A stretch of 20,174 bases of DNA from VFZS01 sp964353255 (GTDB lineage Bacteria; Acidobacteriota; Terriglobia; Bryobacterales; Bryobacteraceae): contig CAYGVJ010000103.1 of assembly GCA_964353255.1 (NCBI GenBank), forward strand, positions 1-20,174, written 5' to 3'. The notes under the pieces are model-generated. The model had not been told where the DNA came from, made no database searches, and worked only from the letters and a program-made list of their open reading frames with translations. This document shows, piece after piece, positions 6,400 through 13,656 of this stretch (position 1 is its first letter; each line of letters opens with the position of its first letter). A program made the position numbers and the translations under genes.

Positions 6400-7451
6400 T
6401 GATGCTTCCCGCCCTGTTGGTGCGTTTCCGGCCCCTCGGGCCGTGGCGTATAGGCCCCTCCAACGGCGCCTGCGACCGGGTGGACCGCCTCTACCACAGC
6501 GACACCCTGTTTTCGGCCGTTACCAGCGCTCTGGCGCAGTTGGGCATGCTGGAAGAATGGCTGGCCGCTACCGTGCACAGTCCCGAAGGGCCGCGAGTGG
6601 CGTTCAGTTCCTGTTTTCCCTACTCCGGCGACCTGTTGCTGGTGGTCCCCCCGCGCACCCTGTGGCCGCCCGCCGCCTCCCCGAAAGTGCGCTGGAAGAG
6701 CGCCCGGTTCATCCCCGTGCCGTTGGTTGCGAAGCTGGCGGCTGAGGAGCGGCTCCGGGAAGACCGGTGGGTGGTTGACCCCCCCAGCCAGTGCCTCCTC
6801 CCGCTGGACCGCCGCCACAGCGGCCCTTTCCGCCAGGTCTCCCGGTCGCACGCCGCCGTGGATCGGCTGAGCGGGAGCGCGTTGCCGCACAGCAAGGCTT
6901 GCCTGGAGTTCGCCGCAGGGGCCGGCCTTTGGGCGGTGGCGGTCTTCGCCGGTGAAGAGGCCCGCGAGCGCTGGACGGCCCCGGTCGAGGCTGCGTTCCG
7001 CCTGCTGGCTGACTCCGGCCTGGGCGGCCGGCGATCACTCGGCTGGGGGCGCTCAGAGATTCCCGAGGTGGCGCCCGGAGTCTTTCCTGAGATGCTGTCG
7101 CCCCCCCCGCCGGCGCCTCCGGAATCACCTGACGCTCCGCCTCCGAGGGGGCCGGAGACAGCCTGGTGGCTGCTCTCCCTGTTTCTGCCGGCTCCGGAGG
7201 ATTCGGTGGACTGGGCGAGGAGCAACTACGCGCTGGCGACCCGCGGCGGGCGCATCGAGAGTCCCCTGCGTTCCGGCGAGCAGAAGCGACTCCTCCGGAT
7301 GGTTGAGGAAGGCTCCGTGCTGCGGGCCGCCCAGCCGCTGCGCGGCGCCGCCCGCAACGTGGCTCCGGACGGCTTCCCGCACCCGGTTTTCCGCGCCGGC
7401 TTCGCGGTGGCAGTCCCGGTCCCGCTCCGGCCGCCCGAGGTCAAGCCATGA
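6399..7451 (+). CDS. csm4: Csm4 (Cas5-type RAMP) 5'-handle-binding subunit
   Basis: Csm4 caps the crRNA 5' handle and bridges Csm3 to Cas10. The N-terminal RAMP fold starts LVRFRPLGPWRIG, followed by RLYHSDTLFSAVTSALAQLG, the family's characteristic 'hSDTLf.Ai' helix. GLGGRRSLGWGR at residues 207-218 is the glycine-rich loop. A proline-rich, probably flexible stretch at about residues 234-252 separates this from the second RAMP half, which includes WWLLSLFLPAP. The length of 350 aa is normal. The start at 6399 shares one base with the csm3 stop (TGATG); an adjacent ATG at 6402 is equally possible. A frame extended upstream would overlap csm3 heavily and is rejected. The stop overlaps csm5 as ATGA. 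No frameshift or missing segment is seen. Confidence 0.9.
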   Translation: MMLPALLVRFRPLGPWRIGPSNGACDRVDRLYHSDTLFSAVTSALAQLGMLEEWLAATVHSPEGPRVAFSSCFPYSGDLLLVVPPRTLWPPAASPKVRWKSARFIPVPLVAKLAAEERLREDRWVVDPPSQCLLPLDRRHSGPFRQVSRSHAAVDRLSGSALPHSKACLEFAAGAGLWAVAVFAGEEARERWTAPVEAAFRLLADSGLGGRRSLGWGRSEIPEVAPGVFPEMLSPPPPAPPESPDAPPPRGPETAWWLLSLFLPAPEDSVDWARSNYALATRGGRIESPLRSGEQKRLLRMVEEGSVLRAAQPLRGAARNVAPDGFPHPVFRAGFAVAVPVPLRPPEVKP

Positions 7452-8599
7452 GGTATCGCTGCACGGTGCTGACTCCCCTGCTGGTCGGCGACGGCGGCAG
7501 GCTTTCCCCCATCGACTACATGGTGTGGAAAGACCAGGTCAACGTGCTGGATCAGCGGCGCATCTTCCGCCTGCTGGCCCGCGGTCCGCGGCTGGACGGC
7601 TACCTGGCGCAACTGAAGAAGGCCGACAAGCTGGAGTTCGCGGCCTGGGGCGGCTTCGCGCAGAACTTCGCCGGGCGGCGCATCCCGTTCGAGCATCCTA
7701 CCTCGACCGCGTATTGGGAGCGGGCCAAGGGCGACAGTCTCCACATCCCCACGTTCGTCACCGGGCCGCAGGGCCCCTACCTGCCTGGCAGCGCCCTCAA
7801 GGGAGCGCTGCGCAGCGGGATGCTGTTCGTCCAGTGGAAAGACGGGGGTCCCTTGGGTCTGGCGCAACTACCGGGCGAGACGACGGTCAGGCCGTCCGCG
7901 GAGGGCGCCGAGGAGCGCGCGCTGGGGGAGGCGGGCGGCAGCCTGATGCGCGCCATCAGCGTTTCCGATTCTGCGCCCGTGCCCGGCGCGGAGATGCGCG
8001 TGTACCTGCTTCGCGTTTCGACGCTCCAGCCGCGCGGTCCCGGCCGGTACGAGCTGGGCTGGAAGCAGGCTCCGCGGGGGAATGTGGACGGGCGCCGCCC
8101 GGAGGAGAGCACACCGCTGTTCGCCGAGATGACCGTGCCGGGCACGGTCTTCGAGGGCCGCTGGCGGGAGGACGCTTATCTGCGCCGGCCCGAGATCCTG
8201 CGGGCGCTGGACTGGAAAGAACCCGTGACCGGGGCCACCGTGCTGGACAGCGCCAACCAGTACGCAGCCGAGCTGCTGCGCGTCCACCGGCAATACGCTG
8301 CCTGGGCGGGCCTGGCCTTGGTGGACCGGAGCCTGGCTCAACTGGAGGCCCGGCTGGAGACGGCGCGTGCGAGCGGCAACGCCTGCCTGCTGAACCTGGG
8401 ATGGGCCACCGGGCTGCTCGCCAAGACCGGTTGGGCCGACACCGCGGCTCCCGGCTACCGCGACCTGCTGCGCGAGTCGCCCATCTATGCCCGGGTGCTT
8501 CAATCCGGGCTGCCCTTTCCCAAGACGCGCCGCATCGTCTTTCTGGCCAACCAGCCCGCGGCTTTGCCGGGCTGGGTGTGGCTGGAGCTGGCTGCGTAG
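7448..8599 (+). CDS. csm5: Csm5 (Cas7-type RAMP) 3'-end subunit
   Basis: Csm5 sits at the crRNA 3' end of the type III-A complex and is needed for crRNA 3' maturation in studied systems. The N-terminus CTVLTPLLVGDGGRLSPIDYM fits the family's 'ltPvhiGsG...i.yi' beginning. YLPGSALKGALR at residues 111-122 is the RAMP PGSSLKG-type motif. A later segment TVLDSANQYAAELLRVH and the loop LLNLGWATGLLAKT are also typical. The length of 383 aa is normal. It overlaps csm4 as ATGA and ends the operon; an inverted repeat follows 5 nt after the stop. No csm6 or cas6 follows. The reading frame is intact throughout. Confidence 0.9.
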   Translation: MRYRCTVLTPLLVGDGGRLSPIDYMVWKDQVNVLDQRRIFRLLARGPRLDGYLAQLKKADKLEFAAWGGFAQNFAGRRIPFEHPTSTAYWERAKGDSLHIPTFVTGPQGPYLPGSALKGALRSGMLFVQWKDGGPLGLAQLPGETTVRPSAEGAEERALGEAGGSLMRAISVSDSAPVPGAEMRVYLLRVSTLQPRGPGRYELGWKQAPRGNVDGRRPEESTPLFAEMTVPGTVFEGRWREDAYLRRPEILRALDWKEPVTGATVLDSANQYAAELLRVHRQYAAWAGLALVDRSLAQLEARLETARASGNACLLNLGWATGLLAKTGWADTAAPGYRDLLRESPIYARVLQSGLPFPKTRRIVFLANQPAALPGWVWLELAA

Positions 8600-8604
8600 G
8601 GTAA

Positions 8605-8640
8605 GACTCCCGTCTGGCCGGGCCGAACCAGACAGGAGTC
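8605..8640 (+). terminator. 13-bp inverted repeat just after the csm operon
   Basis: gactcccgtctgg (8605-8617) pairs with ccagacaggagtc (8628-8640), with one mismatch and a 10-nt loop, starting 5 nt after the csm5 stop. There is no T-run after it, so it is not a textbook intrinsic terminator. It may protect the operon's 3' end, attenuate read-through into the ATPase gene, or be a protein-binding site. Confidence 0.45.
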
Positions 8641-8706
8641 ATGTCCCACGGGGGTGCTATCATGAAAGTGCCGCTGTCTGTGGGTTCGCACGTGTGAGCG
8701 GACAGA

Positions 8707-9600
8707 ATGTACAACGCCTTTTTCGGATTCAGGGAAAGCCCCTTCAACCTTACGCCCGACCCCAGCTTCCTCTACCGCAGCCACCAGCATGAGGAGGCGC
8801 TGGCCAACCTCGTTTACGGGGTCCACAGCCGCAAGGGCTTCATTGTGCTGACCGGAGAGGTGGGCACCGGCAAGACCACCATGCTGGAGTGCCTACAGGA
8901 TTTCCTGGCCGCCCACCGCATCGACTTTGCCTTCCTGTTCAACTCGCGGGTCTCGGTCGAGCAGTTCTTGGAGATGATCGCCTACGATCTGGACCTGCGC
9001 TGCAACCGCACCTCCAAGACCCAAGTGCTGTTCGCTCTGAACCAGCTGCTGCTGGAGAACGTCAACCGCGGCCGAACCACCGTGCTGATCATCGACGAGG
9101 CCCACAACCTGGAGTGGGACGTTCTGGAGGAAGTCCGGCTACTGGGCAACCTGGAGAACCGGCGCGAGAAGCTGCTGCAAATCGTTTTGGCCGGGCAGCC
9201 GGAGTTCGACCGCAAGCTGGACGCTCCCAGCTTCCGGCAGCTCAAGCAGCGCATCGCGCTGCGGTGCATGCTCCAGCCTTTTCAGGAGTCGGAGACCTTC
9301 GAGTACATCGCCACCCGGCTGGCCCGGGCGGGCATGTCCGAGCAGAGCGTTTTCCCGGCGGAGCTGCTGGTGGAGATCCACGTCCGCTCGCAGGGCATTC
9401 CGCGCGTCATCAACGCCATCTGCGACAACCTCCTGCTGACGGCCTTCGCGCTGGAGAAGCGCACGGCCACCTTCGAGATGCTCGAGGAGGTCACCGAGGA
9501 CATGCGCCTGGAGTGGCCCGGCAAGCGCCTCCCGGTCTCCCGCTCCCGCCTGCGCGAGCGCTCGCCGTCGGAGTCGCCGTTCTTCACTCCCGGGGATTGA
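8707..9600 (+). CDS. ExeA/GspA-like AAA+ ATPase
   Basis: P-loop ATPase of the ExeA/GspA group, whose members power assembly of secretion or exopolysaccharide machinery; related ATPases also serve as transposition helpers. The N-terminus YNAFFGFRESPFNLTPDPSFLY is diagnostic of ExeA-like proteins. Walker A is GEVGTGKTT at residues 50-58 and Walker B is VLIIDEAHN with D130 and E131. QRIALRCMLQPF and QGIPRVINAICDNLLL are the sensor and C-terminal lid segments. At 297 aa it stops after the ATPase module and lacks a transmembrane helix or peptidoglycan-binding domain. It lies 107 nt downstream of csm5 on the same strand, with a hairpin between, so co-transcription with csm is possible but unproven. 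The ATG at 8707 begins the family N-terminus; the ribosome-binding site is weak. Confidence 0.88.
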   Translation: MYNAFFGFRESPFNLTPDPSFLYRSHQHEEALANLVYGVHSRKGFIVLTGEVGTGKTTMLECLQDFLAAHRIDFAFLFNSRVSVEQFLEMIAYDLDLRCNRTSKTQVLFALNQLLLENVNRGRTTVLIIDEAHNLEWDVLEEVRLLGNLENRREKLLQIVLAGQPEFDRKLDAPSFRQLKQRIALRCMLQPFQESETFEYIATRLARAGMSEQSVFPAELLVEIHVRSQGIPRVINAICDNLLLTAFALEKRTATFEMLEEVTEDMRLEWPGKRLPVSRSRLRERSPSESPFFTPGD

Positions 9601-9604
9601 GCGG

Positions 9605-9629
9605 CCCGGGAGCGGCGCGAGCGCCCGGG
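9605..9629. terminator. Weak GC-rich inverted repeat between convergent genes
   Basis: cccggg at 9605-9610 can pair with cccggg at 9624-9629 in the 72-bp space between the ends of the ATPase gene and the convergent ThDP-enzyme gene. There is no T-tract on either strand. Its position suggests a termination role, but the sequence alone is weak evidence. Confidence 0.2.
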
Positions 9630-9672
9630 GGCACACGCAGGGCGCTTTGAGCTCCAGAACCTGGCCGCGGAT

Positions 9673-11346
9673 CTACCCGAATTCGCGCACTGCGTCGATG
9701 GAAGCGCCCATTGAGCAGTCGCATTCGCGTTCGACGATCACATCTATCAGGTACGCCACCTTTGAGTCGATCCCTCTGGCGAACGCGCTCTCAAGGTCGT
9801 TGGGTTCGTATACGCGCTCGCCCCTGCCGCCGAACGCCTCGACAAGCTTGACGTTATCCGGGTAGATTCCCCCATCGCCGTACCAGAGGCTGACCCCGTG
9901 CTCGTAGCCGTAGGCGTACTTCTGGTTCTGCCGGATCAGCCCCAGGTAGCCGTTGTTAATCACCACGATCATGATGGGAATGCCGTGCTGTCCGGCCATG
10001 GCCAGCTCCTCAACCATGAACAAGAGGCCGGCATCTCCCACCACTGCGACCACGGGGTCGGCGGGACACGCGACTTTGGCGCCAATCGCCGCCGGCAATT
10101 CGTAACCCAGGGTGCCTGCTCCGCCCGAAGGCAGGTAGCGCCGGGGACGTTCTATGTTCTGGAGTTGGCCTGACCAGATCTGGGCGATGCCGCAACCCGT
10201 CGTGAAGATTGTGTTCGGCGGGAAAAAGCGATTGATCTCCTGGAAGACGCGGTGGGGCTTGAGAGGGACATTGTCGTAATCGGTCCGGCGGGCCAGTTCC
10301 CGCCGGAGTGCCGGCAGCGCCCTGACCCGCTCGGATGGCTCCGGATGGTATCCACGCCTCTGGGCTTCCTCCAGCAGGGCTGCGAGCGCCAGTCTGGCGT
10401 CAGCCACGATGCCTACTTCCGGTGGAATCACCCGGCCGATCTGCGTCGGTTCGATGTCGATGTGGATGAACTTGCGGGCCCCGACATAGGTCTCGCACTT
10501 GCCCGTGTGCCGGTCCCCAAACCGGCATCCCACGCCGATGACCAGATCGGAGTCGAGAAAACACCGGTTCCCGATCGGCTGCCCAACCTGGATGCCGGCG
10601 TGACCGGCATTGAGAGGATGGTCGGGCGGGAGGCCCCCCTTGCCCATGTAGGTCATGATCACCGGGACCGAGAGGTACTCCGCCAGAGCCCTAAACTCAG
10701 CCGTCGCCTCCGACAGGATTACCCCGCCGCCCAGAATCATGATCGGGGCCTGGCTCTCCACAATCAGGTCCACCGCCCGCCGGATGGACTCCGGGTCGGG
10801 CTGCGGTCTGGACCACGGCAGACTGGTGTCCTGCTCGGGACGGTAATCGACCTCGGCCATCTGTACATCCAGCGGCAGGTCGATCAGCACGGGGCCCGGG
10901 CGGCCCGAGCGTGCGGTGCGGAAAGCCTCCCGCATCACCTTTGAAACCTCCGCGGGATTTGTGACGCACCAAGTCGCCTTGGCTACCGGCCGGGCGATCG
11001 TGGCAATGTCCACACACTGGAACGGTTCAGTCCCGAAAAGACTGGAGGCGGCTTGGCCGGTGATGGCCATCACGGGGATGGAGTCCGCCTGAGCCGTATA
11101 CAGCCCCGTTACCAGGTTGGTGGCCGCGGGGCCCGAGGTGCAGATGGCCAAGGCCATCCGCCCCGAAGCGCGACAATAGCCGTCGGCGGCGTGGACGGCG
11201 CCCTCTTCATGTCTAGCGATATAGTGCTTGATCCGGGAGTTCTTGAGGTACTTGTAGACCGGATTGATCGCCGCGCCCGGTATGCCGAACGCAACCTGAA
11301 TACCCTCATCCTCGAGAATCCTGACGATGACCTCAGCAGCCTTCAA
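9673..11346 (-). CDS. ThDP-dependent enzyme, glyoxylate-carboligase/acetolactate-synthase-like
   Basis: Thiamine-diphosphate enzyme whose closest recognised relative is glyoxylate carboligase (Gcl), which condenses two glyoxylates to tartronate semialdehyde. Shared segments with E. coli Gcl include AFGIPGAAINPVY, RSGRPGPVLIDLPLDVQMAE, RHTGKCETYVG, HIDIEPTQIGRV, DNVPLKPHRV and NNGYLGLIRQNQKYA. The cofactor motif starts VVGDAGLLF. Residue 47 (RHEEGA) is glutamate, where E. coli Gcl has Val51; glutamate is the normal cofactor-activating residue in acetolactate synthase and most ThDP enzymes, so the reaction may differ. The TTG start at 11346 follows GGAGAGGGGGG and aligns with the Gcl N-terminus; the frame stays open to an ATG at 11457, which would add 37 basic residues. 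Length is 557 aa, lacking about 20 C-terminal residues of E. coli Gcl. It is the last gene of the minus-strand cluster. Confidence 0.85.
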   Translation of the reverse strand: MKAAEVIVRILEDEGIQVAFGIPGAAINPVYKYLKNSRIKHYIARHEEGAVHAADGYCRASGRMALAICTSGPAATNLVTGLYTAQADSIPVMAITGQAASSLFGTEPFQCVDIATIARPVAKATWCVTNPAEVSKVMREAFRTARSGRPGPVLIDLPLDVQMAEVDYRPEQDTSLPWSRPQPDPESIRRAVDLIVESQAPIMILGGGVILSEATAEFRALAEYLSVPVIMTYMGKGGLPPDHPLNAGHAGIQVGQPIGNRCFLDSDLVIGVGCRFGDRHTGKCETYVGARKFIHIDIEPTQIGRVIPPEVGIVADARLALAALLEEAQRRGYHPEPSERVRALPALRRELARRTDYDNVPLKPHRVFQEINRFFPPNTIFTTGCGIAQIWSGQLQNIERPRRYLPSGGAGTLGYELPAAIGAKVACPADPVVAVVGDAGLLFMVEELAMAGQHGIPIMIVVINNGYLGLIRQNQKYAYGYEHGVSLWYGDGGIYPDNVKLVEAFGGRGERVYEPNDLESAFARGIDSKVAYLIDVIVERECDCSMGASIDAVREFG

Positions 11347-11537
11347 TTCCCCCCTCTCCACGACCTCGCCGGCCCGGCGGCGAGCCCGGTTTCGCGAGTA
11401 GCCCCTCAACTCCGCGACGGGGGGCTTTCGTCGTCTGCCGGATGATTCCGGGCCCATCTTCCACGGGGCGGTCTCGATATCCCGTTTGACGACACCGCCA
11501 TCGCGACGCGTCCGAAAGCGGAGGCCGGCGGCCTTCG

Positions 11538-11563
11538 CAGATCCGGGTTGTACCCCCGATCTG
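11538..11563. repeat. Inverted repeat between the FAD oxidoreductase and ThDP-enzyme genes
   Basis: cagatc at 11538-11543 pairs with gatctg at 11558-11563, and after one mismatch three more G-C pairs follow (ggg with ccc). The gap between the genes is about 243 bp if the TTG start is used. This is the only structured element noted in it. It could be an operator, a processing hairpin or a terminator without a T-run. Confidence 0.35.
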
Positions 11564-11589
11564 CCGGTCGCCCGCGGTGATGCCTGTGT

Positions 11590-13002
11590 TTACAGACGCA
11601 ATTCGGCTTTCTGGCTCAAGAGCAGCTTTTGAAGCGCTTTCACATCCAGTTTTCGTGGCGGGACGCCGCTGGTGGAGGCCATCGCCGCCGCACAACCCGA
11701 CGCGTGGCCGATCGCCATCGCTGGCGCCATCGAACGCGCGGACTGGAACGGGGCTTGCTCACAGCAGATGCAACGCCCTGACAGCAACAAACCCTCAACC
11801 TTCTTCGGAACGAGCGAGCGGTAGGGGATGTCGAAGCCCTCGTGCTCGAGGAAGAACCGCTTTCCGTGGTAGCTCGGTATGGGATTCGAGCTGATCGCGA
11901 TCACGTCGGGAAAGCGCGTACCCTTAATCGCATCTTGTGTGGTGACGACGTACTCGCCCGTGATTCGGCGCGTCTCCCGCACGCCGATGCAGGTCGGGGT
12001 CTCCATGAGATAGACCGACTCCATCCCGGGCTTCTCTCGCATCTCCTGAACCATGTCCCACAGCTTCAGGCGCGTCTCGACCTCGGCCCGCGTCAAATTC
12101 TCGATGTCCAGCGCGTCACCGCGAAAGCCGGGGCCCCATTTCACGAGCCGATCGCGGATTCGGATTCCCCTCTCGACCAAACGCTCCCCGATCCGCTCGT
12201 CATTGGGCGGCACCCCGCCGAGTCGGTACATCAGGCACATCTCCATGCGATCGGTCTTTCCGCTCTCGTCGGGACCCATGAACGGCGCGCCGGCCCACGC
12301 CGCGACGTCACCGTCCCCGGTGCAGTCAATGACAATATCGGCCGCGATGGCCTGCCGGCCCGCCTTGGATTCCACGATCACACCCGTCACCCGCGACCTG
12401 TCCAGCATGGGCGCGACCACCCAGCTATGCAGCCGCAGCTTCACACCTTCCTTTCTTATCATGTTCAGCGACGCAATCTTGGCTGCTTCCGGATCAAAAG
12501 GGACTGTATAGGGTATGTCACCCTTTGTCACGTCATGGGCAACCCGTCTCTCATAGCTATCCCTGTCCGCCACCCCGCCCAGACGCACGATCTCGGCGAT
12601 GTACTCGGCTGGAATGCCTTTCACGGTTTGCAGGGCCTCAGGGCGGCGCTGGTTGCGGAACCCGTTATAGCAGGTCATCAACCCCGCGGTTCCAGTGCCG
12701 CCAAGAAATGCATACCGCTCGATCAGCAGAGTGTCGGCGCCGCTCCGGGCGGCTGCCAGTGCGGCGATCACTCCGCTGGGGCCGCCGCCCGCCACGACTA
12801 CCTGATGCCGGGCCACAATCGGCGTGTTCAGCGTTTCACGGTACGGCTTCGCATCGCGCTTTCCGCGCGCCGAAGCCTCCCAATTCGCTGTGCCTGCTTC
12901 TGCAGCGAGTGCACCGCCGACGGTGGCCCGTACAAACGCCCGACGCCCGAAGGACCGGGCGCTAGATGGATTGTTTTCGCTGTTTGCGCTTGCGCGACTC
13001 AT
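11590..13002 (-). CDS. Tat-exported FAD-dependent oxidoreductase
   Basis: Flavoprotein of the FAD-dependent oxidoreductase family with a Rossmann FAD site (PF12831-like by pattern). The N-terminus carries a twin-arginine signal, GRRAFVRATVGGALAAEAG (RR at residues 20-21), predicting folded export to the periplasm. VVVAGGGPSGVIAALAAARSG with E95 about 20 residues later is the dinucleotide-binding motif. DIVIDCTGDGDVAAWAGAPF is the second FAD-contact motif. The C-terminus LLLSGRCICCEQ...SMAPAMAIGHASGCAAAMA is the family's closing flavin-binding stretch. Length is 470 aa. The ATG at 13002 has GAGGAGG upstream. A strong terminator lies between this gene and the preceding gene on the same strand, so it is fed by read-through or its own promoter. 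The substrate is unknown; in acidobacteria such genes often sit in TonB-receptor catabolic clusters, as here. Confidence 0.88.
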   Translation of the reverse strand: MSRASANSENNPSSARSFGRRAFVRATVGGALAAEAGTANWEASARGKRDAKPYRETLNTPIVARHQVVVAGGGPSGVIAALAAARSGADTLLIERYAFLGGTGTAGLMTCYNGFRNQRRPEALQTVKGIPAEYIAEIVRLGGVADRDSYERRVAHDVTKGDIPYTVPFDPEAAKIASLNMIRKEGVKLRLHSWVVAPMLDRSRVTGVIVESKAGRQAIAADIVIDCTGDGDVAAWAGAPFMGPDESGKTDRMEMCLMYRLGGVPPNDERIGERLVERGIRIRDRLVKWGPGFRGDALDIENLTRAEVETRLKLWDMVQEMREKPGMESVYLMETPTCIGVRETRRITGEYVVTTQDAIKGTRFPDVIAISSNPIPSYHGKRFFLEHEGFDIPYRSLVPKKVEGLLLSGRCICCEQAPFQSARSMAPAMAIGHASGCAAAMASTSGVPPRKLDVKALQKLLLSQKAELRL

Positions 13003-13047
13003 TTTTAGTCCTCCTCAAAATCGGTTCCAACACTCGGATCGTACGAA

Positions 13048-13070
13048 CAAAAAAACCGGCCTCAGCCGGT
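13048..13070 (-). terminator. Rho-independent terminator overlapping a stop codon
   Basis: Read on the minus strand: ACCGGC, loop TGAG, GCCGGT, then a run of T. The 6-bp stem is perfect. The TGA of the loop is the stop codon of the short Tat protein at 13062-13640, so the last two sense codons form the 5' arm. Ribosomes terminating there would cover the hairpin, so termination efficiency could depend on translation. Confidence 0.8.
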
Positions 13071-13640
13071 CTTCAGCTCCCTCACGGCATCGCCGGCGCC
13101 GCTCAGGTTGGCCAGCTTCATCTCCGAGTACTTCCGCGAGCGAACCACTTCGTGTGCCTCGGCGCGGAACGCCGCGAGCACCGCCGCCTTGACCCCTTGC
13201 CGCGTGCACTTGCTGTGGTTGGGCTGGGTGGGAATGTCAACGTCGATGCCGGGCCAGTTCAAGATTTTCGTGCCGGCCAGGCCGTCGGCGGCCCACTTCG
13301 TGTCCTGGTACACGTAGTCACTGGACAGGTCGTATTCCTGCCTGCCGTGGTCGGGCAGCAGTTGTCTCGGCACCTGCCTGGCGGCGATGCCCCGGCCGTA
13401 CGAGAAGACAGCTAGAAAGACCGTGTTGAGGGAGGCCCGCTCCTGGAAGGGGTCCAGGACTTGTTGCACTCCTTCGTCGACGAAGGAGACGGCCCCCACC
13501 TGGATGCCGATCATCCTCCGCGTGCTGTCGAAGCGTGGGGCCTCCGCCGGCACCGCGTCGGCTGCCGCCAACGATCCGCCCGCCAGCGTGGCTGCCGCCG
13601 TTTTCATGAAGTCGCGCCGTTTGAGATCCGACGGGTCCAT
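13062..13640 (-). CDS. Internally deleted paralogue of the adjacent Tat-exported TIM-barrel-like protein
   Basis: A 192-aa protein closely resembling both ends of the 491-aa product of the upstream neighbour but lacking its middle. Residues up to GRQEYDL match the neighbour through residue 97 (shared segments IGIQVGAVSF, YGRGIA and LPDHG). Residues from SSDYVY onward match the neighbour from residue 405 to the end (SRKYSEMKLANLSGAG). About 307 residues, including the CFCEHC segment, are missing, and the join is in frame. The Tat motif RRDFMK is retained. It starts 16 nt after the neighbour's stop, consistent with tandem duplication followed by deletion. The frame is open and the terminator sits at its stop, so it may be expressed. 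Whether it is a functional small protein or a decaying copy cannot be told; enzymatic activity is unlikely. Confidence 0.75.
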   Translation of the reverse strand: MDPSDLKRRDFMKTAAATLAGGSLAAADAVPAEAPRFDSTRRMIGIQVGAVSFVDEGVQQVLDPFQERASLNTVFLAVFSYGRGIAARQVPRQLLPDHGRQEYDLSSDYVYQDTKWAADGLAGTKILNWPGIDVDIPTQPNHSKCTRQGVKAAVLAAFRAEAHEVVRSRKYSEMKLANLSGAGDAVRELKTG

Positions 13641-13656
13641 GGCAATTCCCCGGTAG

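Noticed and set aside
6952..8604. Plus-strand 550-codon frame across csm4/csm5
   Set aside because: Arginine- and proline-rich shadow in another frame; csm4 and csm5 carry clear RAMP motifs and overlap as ATGA.
8600..8706. Post-csm5 hairpin as a lone CRISPR repeat
   Set aside because: The stem-loop occurs once, with no second copy found; a 3'-end hairpin is simpler.
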